A stretch of 64,000 bases of DNA from Sanguibacter hominis ATCC BAA-789 (GTDB taxonomy: Bacteria; Actinomycetota; Actinomycetes; Actinomycetales; Cellulomonadaceae): assembly GCF_012396185.1 (NCBI RefSeq), contig NZ_JAAXOW010000001.1:1054001-1118000 (forward strand), given 5' to 3'. Below the pieces are notes generated by a model. It was not told where the DNA came from. It ran no database searches and saw only the letters and a list, made by a program, of their open reading frames with translations. A program made the position numbers and the translations under genes. This document shows, in pieces, positions 60,648 through 64,000 of the stretch (position 1 is its first letter; every line of letters starts with the position of its first letter).

Positions 60648-62316
60648 CTCACGCCCCGCCGACGTCCTCCTCGTCGGCGCCTCCGTGTTCGACGGCGACC
60701 CCACGTCGACGTCCCGCCCCGCCTCGGTCGCGGTCCGCGACGGGCGCATCCTCGCCGTCGGCCCCGACGCCGAGGTGCGTGCGCACGCCGGGCCGTCGAC
60801 GCGCGTCGTCGACCTGACCGGGCGCATGCTGACGCCCGGCTTCCAGGACACGCACGTCCACCCCATCCTCGCGGCGAGCATGGACCGCCGCCTCAACGTT
60901 CTCGGCGAGCGCACCCTCGCCGGGACGCTCGAGGCGATCCGCGCCTACGCCGCTGCGCACCCCGAGGACGAGTGGGTGACCGGCTGGGGCTGGAACGCCG
61001 ACCTGTTCGAGGGCGGCCTCCCGACGCGCGCGCAGCTCGACGCGGTCGTGCCTGACCGCCCCGCGCTCATCCACCGCAGCGACGGTCACGCGGCGTGGGC
61101 GAACACGCTCGCGATCGAGGCGGCGGGCCTTGACGACGACGGGTCCGGCCGTCCGGTCGCCGACCCGCCCGGCGGGCGTGTCGAGCGCGACGCGGACGGT
61201 CGCGCAGCGGGCGTCCTGCAGGAGTGGGCGACCGGACTCGTCGAGCGGCTGATCCCCGAGCCCGACGTCGCGACGCTCCGACGAGACCTCGTCGCCGGCC
61301 AGGCCGCGCTGCTCGCGGTGGGCATCACGGCGTGGCAGGACGCGTCGGTGCTCGCCGCCGACCAGGAGGCGTACGAGCGCGCCGAGGCGGCTGGCGAGCT
61401 GCTCGGAACGGTCGTCGGCGCGCTGCGCTGGGACCACCGCCGCGGCATGGAGCAGGTCGCCGAGCTCGTCGCGCGCCGGGCGCGCTCGCACGGGCCGCGC
61501 TTCCGGCCGACGTCCGTGAAGATCATGGTCGACGGCGTCGTCGACGGGTCGCTGACCGCCGCGATGATCGACCCGTACCTCGACGTCGACGGGTCGGTGA
61601 GCGAGAACAGCGGCGACACGTACTTCGAGCCGAGCCACCTCGACGAGGTCGTCGCGGCGCTCACCGCCGAGGGCTTCCAGACGCACTTCCACGTGATCGG
61701 CGACCGGGCGGTGCGGCTCGCGCTCGACGCGCTGGAGCGCGCCGCCGCCGCGCACCCCGAGATGGTCGACGCCGAGGGCCGGCTGACGACGCGGCCGATC
61801 CTCTCCCACGTGCAGGTAGTGCACCCCGACGACCGGGCGCGCTTCGCCCGGGTGGGCGCCGTCGTCTCCGCGCAGCCCCTGTGGGCGAACTGCGAGGACG
61901 TGCAGACCGAGCTGACCATCCCGTTCCTCGGCGACGAGCGCACGACGTGGCAGTACCCGTTCGCGTCGCTCCAGCGGGCGGGCGCGGTCCTCGCGGGCGG
62001 CTCCGACTGGCCCGTGTCGACGCCGGACCCGGTCCAGGCGATCCACGTCGCCGTGAACCGCCGACTGCACGGCGAGGAGCGCCCAGCGCTCGGGCCCGAC
62101 GAGGCGATCACCCTCGCGGAGGGTCTGGCCGCGTACACGTCCGGCGCGGCGTGGGCGAACGGGCTCGACGACGTCGCCGGGCGGATCGAGCCCGGGCTCG
62201 TCGCCGACCTCGCGGTCGTGGACCGCGACCTGTTCGCCGTGCCGGCCGACGAGATCGGGGCGGCGCGCGTGCTCCAGACGTGGCTGGCCGGGGTTGTCGT
62301 CCACGACGAGGATTGA
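60640..62316 (+). CDS. Amidohydrolase (YtcJ-like)
   Basis: 558-residue metal-dependent hydrolase of the amidohydrolase superfamily, YtcJ/amidohydrolase 3 group. Metal-binding His are in GFQDTHVHP; the central WGWNADLFEG and the late GGSDWPVSTPDPVQAIH with the catalytic Asp are typical. It cleaves amide or ester bonds of a small substrate. Encoded at the end of the transporter operon, suggesting it acts on the imported compound. GTG start at 60640 has AGGT six bases upstream and overlaps the ATPase gene by 8 nt. Confidence 0.92.
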   Translation: MTDSRPADVLLVGASVFDGDPTSTSRPASVAVRDGRILAVGPDAEVRAHAGPSTRVVDLTGRMLTPGFQDTHVHPILAASMDRRLNVLGERTLAGTLEAIRAYAAAHPEDEWVTGWGWNADLFEGGLPTRAQLDAVVPDRPALIHRSDGHAAWANTLAIEAAGLDDDGSGRPVADPPGGRVERDADGRAAGVLQEWATGLVERLIPEPDVATLRRDLVAGQAALLAVGITAWQDASVLAADQEAYERAEAAGELLGTVVGALRWDHRRGMEQVAELVARRARSHGPRFRPTSVKIMVDGVVDGSLTAAMIDPYLDVDGSVSENSGDTYFEPSHLDEVVAALTAEGFQTHFHVIGDRAVRLALDALERAAAAHPEMVDAEGRLTTRPILSHVQVVHPDDRARFARVGAVVSAQPLWANCEDVQTELTIPFLGDERTTWQYPFASLQRAGAVLAGGSDWPVSTPDPVQAIHVAVNRRLHGEERPALGPDEAITLAEGLAAYTSGAAWANGLDDVAGRIEPGLVADLAVVDRDLFAVPADEIGAARVLQTWLAGVVVHDED

Positions 62317-62319
62317 GCC

Positions 62320-63006
62320 ATGAGGCCCTGCTCCGTCACTCCCGTCGCCAGCCGTGAGGCGCGCGCGTCCCTGTACGACGCCGTCCTGAGCCAGTCGTTC
62401 GGCCCGGAGGAGCTGCCGCCGCGCGAGCAGTTCCTCGCGTGGACCGCGCGCGACGAGCTCGAGGTGCTGCTCGCGACCGACCCCGAGACGGGCGAGACGC
62501 TCGGGTGCGCGGTCGTCGCGCTGCGCCAGGGTGCGCCCGAGGTGGCGTTGCTCGCGTGGCTCGCCGTGCGGCCGGGCCTGCGCGGCACGGGCACGGGCGG
62601 CGCGCTGCTCGACGCTGCGATCGACCTGGCGCGTGACGCGGGCGCGCAACTGCTGCTCGCGGAGGTCGAGGACCCGCGGAAGCACCCGGCGTCGGCCGAC
62701 CACGGCAACCCGTGGCGCCGCCTCGGCTTCTACGCCCGGAACGACCTCGCGCTCCTCGACCTCCCGTACTTCCTCCCACCGATGGCGCCCGGGCAGGAGC
62801 GCGTGCCGGACATGCTGATGCTCGCGAGCGTGCTGCACGACGGCGCGGACTCGCCCGAGGTGCTGCGGCCTGCGCTCGTCGCGTTCCTGCGGGCGTTCGT
62901 CCCGCGCCTCGACGGCGACGACCCGGACCATGACGCGCTGCTCGCGGCAGCCGCCGAGGTCACGGCTGAGCCGCTCGCCGACGTGCTGGAGCGCGCCGGG
63001 CGGTAG
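62320..63006 (+). CDS. GNAT-family acetyltransferase
   Basis: 228-residue acetyltransferase with the acetyl-CoA binding motif WLAVRPGLRGTGTGGALLDAAIDLARDAGAQ (V-x-P-x-x-R-G-x-G-x-G/A) at about residues 75-105, and the downstream GFYARNDLALL. Substrate unknown; the position 3 nt after the amidohydrolase gene suggests it modifies the product of that enzyme. ATG at 62320; no strong ribosome binding site, so it may rely on coupling. Confidence 0.88.
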   Translation: MRPCSVTPVASREARASLYDAVLSQSFGPEELPPREQFLAWTARDELEVLLATDPETGETLGCAVVALRQGAPEVALLAWLAVRPGLRGTGTGGALLDAAIDLARDAGAQLLLAEVEDPRKHPASADHGNPWRRLGFYARNDLALLDLPYFLPPMAPGQERVPDMLMLASVLHDGADSPEVLRPALVAFLRAFVPRLDGDDPDHDALLAAAAEVTAEPLADVLERAGR

Positions 63007-63075
63007 CCGCGCCGGGCGGCACCGCTGCGCAGAGCGCCCACGGCGGGTCTGCACGGTCGTGTCACAGCCTCGTGG

Positions 63076-63081
63076 CAGCAT
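63076..63081 (+). promoter_or_regulatory. -10-like box before the exonuclease gene
   Basis: CAGCAT exactly 6 nt before the GTG at 63088; matches the leaderless spacing but not the first T of TAnnnT. Confidence 0.35.
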
Positions 63082-63087
63082 CGAAGC

Positions 63088-63717
63088 GTGCCTGGATATG
63101 CCGTGATCGACACCGAGACGACGGGGTTCTCCCCGCGCACCGGTGACCGTGTCATCGAGATCGCGGTCGTGCGGCTCGACGGGGACGGTGAGGTCGTCGA
63201 CACGTGGGAGACGCTGCTGAACCCGGGTCGTCCGGTGGGGCCGACGCACGTGCACGGGCTGACGGCGGCTGACGTCGAGCATGCGCCCCGCTTCACGGAG
63301 GTGGCCGAGCACGTGGCTGCGCTCCTCGCGGGCCGGGTCGTCGTGGGTCACAACGTGGACTTCGACCTGCGGTTCCTCGAGAAAGAGTTCCGGCTCGCGC
63401 AGTTCCCGTTCCGGGTTCCGGGGCGGCTGTGCACGCAGCAGCTCGCGAAGGCGCACCTGCCAGGCCCCAAGCGGACGCTCGCCGTGTGCTGCGAGCAGGC
63501 GGGCGTGATCAACGAGCATGCGCACTCGGCGCTGGGGGACACGCTCGCGACGGCGGAGCTGTTCCGGTTCTTCCTGCGTCAGCACCCTGCGGGGGTGCCG
63601 TGGGTGGACGAGCTCTCGGCGGCGGCGCTGACCGCTCCGGCGGACGACCTGTTCGCCGAGCTGTTCGACGTCGCGCTCACCGCTCCGCGGACGTTGTCGC
63701 GGTCCGCGCTCGCCTGA
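63088..63717 (+). CDS. DnaQ-like DEDDh 3'-5' exonuclease
   Basis: 209-residue exonuclease of the DnaQ/epsilon family. Exo I AVIDTETTGF, Exo II VVGHNVDFDLRFL and Exo III HSALGDTLATAELF with the His-x5-Asp active site are intact. Such stand-alone proteins degrade or proofread DNA or RNA ends. It may be a DNA polymerase III epsilon-type subunit or a repair exonuclease; the short C-terminus lacks a polymerase-binding motif. GTG start at 63088 follows a CAGCAT box by 6 nt. Confidence 0.9.
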   Translation: MPGYAVIDTETTGFSPRTGDRVIEIAVVRLDGDGEVVDTWETLLNPGRPVGPTHVHGLTAADVEHAPRFTEVAEHVAALLAGRVVVGHNVDFDLRFLEKEFRLAQFPFRVPGRLCTQQLAKAHLPGPKRTLAVCCEQAGVINEHAHSALGDTLATAELFRFFLRQHPAGVPWVDELSAAALTAPADDLFAELFDVALTAPRTLSRSALA

Positions 63718-63800
63718 GCGAGGCTCCCGCCCTGCGCGGGTCCGCGGGGTCGGTCTGAGCGGACAGTCGTACCTTGCGGCTCACCGGCGCGTCGAGCGGT

Positions 63801-64000
63801 TCAGTCGGCGCTCCAGGTCCAGTGCCAGGGCTCGTCGATGATCGTCTCGTGGAACCCGAAGCCGGGGGCGTTCTCGCGCATCCAGATGAGCGCTTCGGTG
63901 TCGAGGGTGAGGTCGACGCTCGTGCCGTCGCCGTGCTCGCTCTCGCCGAGGGGTGCGGCGCGCCCGCCGTCTTCGAGGAGGCCGAAGCGTCTGATCATCT
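63801..64000 (-). CDS. C-terminus of an M15 (VanY-type) D,D-carboxypeptidase (partial)
   Basis: Only the last 66 codons are present; the gene continues past the window end. SEHGDGTSVDLTL carries the zinc-ligand His and Asp of the VanY/DacB M15 family, and the closing EPWHWTW supplies the catalytic Glu/Asp neighbourhood and last His ligand. These enzymes trim D-Ala-D-Ala peptides of peptidoglycan outside the cell. The start is outside the window. Confidence 0.8.
   Translation of the reverse strand, partial: MIRRFGLLEDGGRAAPLGESEHGDGTSVDLTLDTEALIWMRENAPGFGFHETIIDEPWHWTWSAD

Noticed and set aside
60649-63585. A 978-codon open frame antisense to the amidohydrolase, GNAT and exonuclease genes
   Set aside because: High-GC codon bias leaves few stops in one antisense frame; the product is Arg/Val/Asp-rich low complexity and crosses three real genes.

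Overview
The window is about 64 kb of very GC-rich chromosomal DNA with dense, short-spaced genes, GTG starts and strong G/C third-position bias. Gene content (C50 carotenoid operon, DUF5926, DUF6457, DivIVA-like protein, MoeZ-type MoeB, sugar ABC systems without their own ATPase) points to an actinobacterium of the Micrococcales, in the Cellulomonas/Sanguibacter/Oerskovia neighbourhood. That placement is inferred from gene content, not from a marker gene. No rRNA, tRNA, CRISPR array, insertion sequence or prophage was recognised; it reads as ordinary chromosome.

Layout. 1-138: start of a membrane protein cut by the window edge. 358-1359: quinone oxidoreductase. 1432-8305 (minus): serS, a HAD phosphatase, a LacI regulator and a sugar-binding lipoprotein with two permeases; the LacI operator sits on the -10 box of the sugar operon. 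8413-13555: diacylglycerol-kinase-like enzyme, a large secreted/membrane protein with a phosphatase-like N-terminus, a glycosyltransferase and DUF5926. 13698-18292: pgm, divergent lysG/lysE and an MFS transporter. 18494-23765: crtE-B-I-Ye-Yf-Eb, every junction a 4-nt overlap. 23778-31489: SDR/DUF2867 protein, CBS-like protein, NfeD-like plus flotillin pair, DivIVA-like protein, nucleotidyltransferase-like and SRPBCC proteins. 31579-34861 (minus): DUF5692 membrane protein with TetR, then an AztD-like zinc protein behind a Zur-type box. 34984-38020 (minus): MFS exporter and a calpain-type (C2) cysteine protease. 38188-41941: GntR regulator with two ABC systems. 42021-44193 (minus): ferritin-like/VIT1 metal transporter and a hexapeptide acetyltransferase. 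44270-53885: molybdenum cofactor and molybdate transport region (moeB, moeA, moaC, mobA, DUF6457, moaD; minus-strand mog-moaE-moaA; modABC). 54029-55418: small membrane protein and a DUF1524/HNH nuclease. 55568-63006: peptide-type ABC transporter with a fused double ATPase, an amidohydrolase and a GNAT enzyme. 63088-64000: DEDDh exonuclease and the end of an M15 peptidase.

Two expression habits dominate. At least a dozen genes have a TAnnnT -10 box exactly 6-7 nt before an ATG/GTG with no Shine-Dalgarno sequence, the signature of leaderless mRNA. Most genes inside operons are joined by ATGA/GTGA overlaps.

The least explained signals are intergenic: three clusters of short repeats spaced about 17-20 bp, two in the molybdenum region and one before the VIT1 gene; and a pair of related hairpins, differing by compensatory base changes, on either side of the DUF5692-TetR unit.
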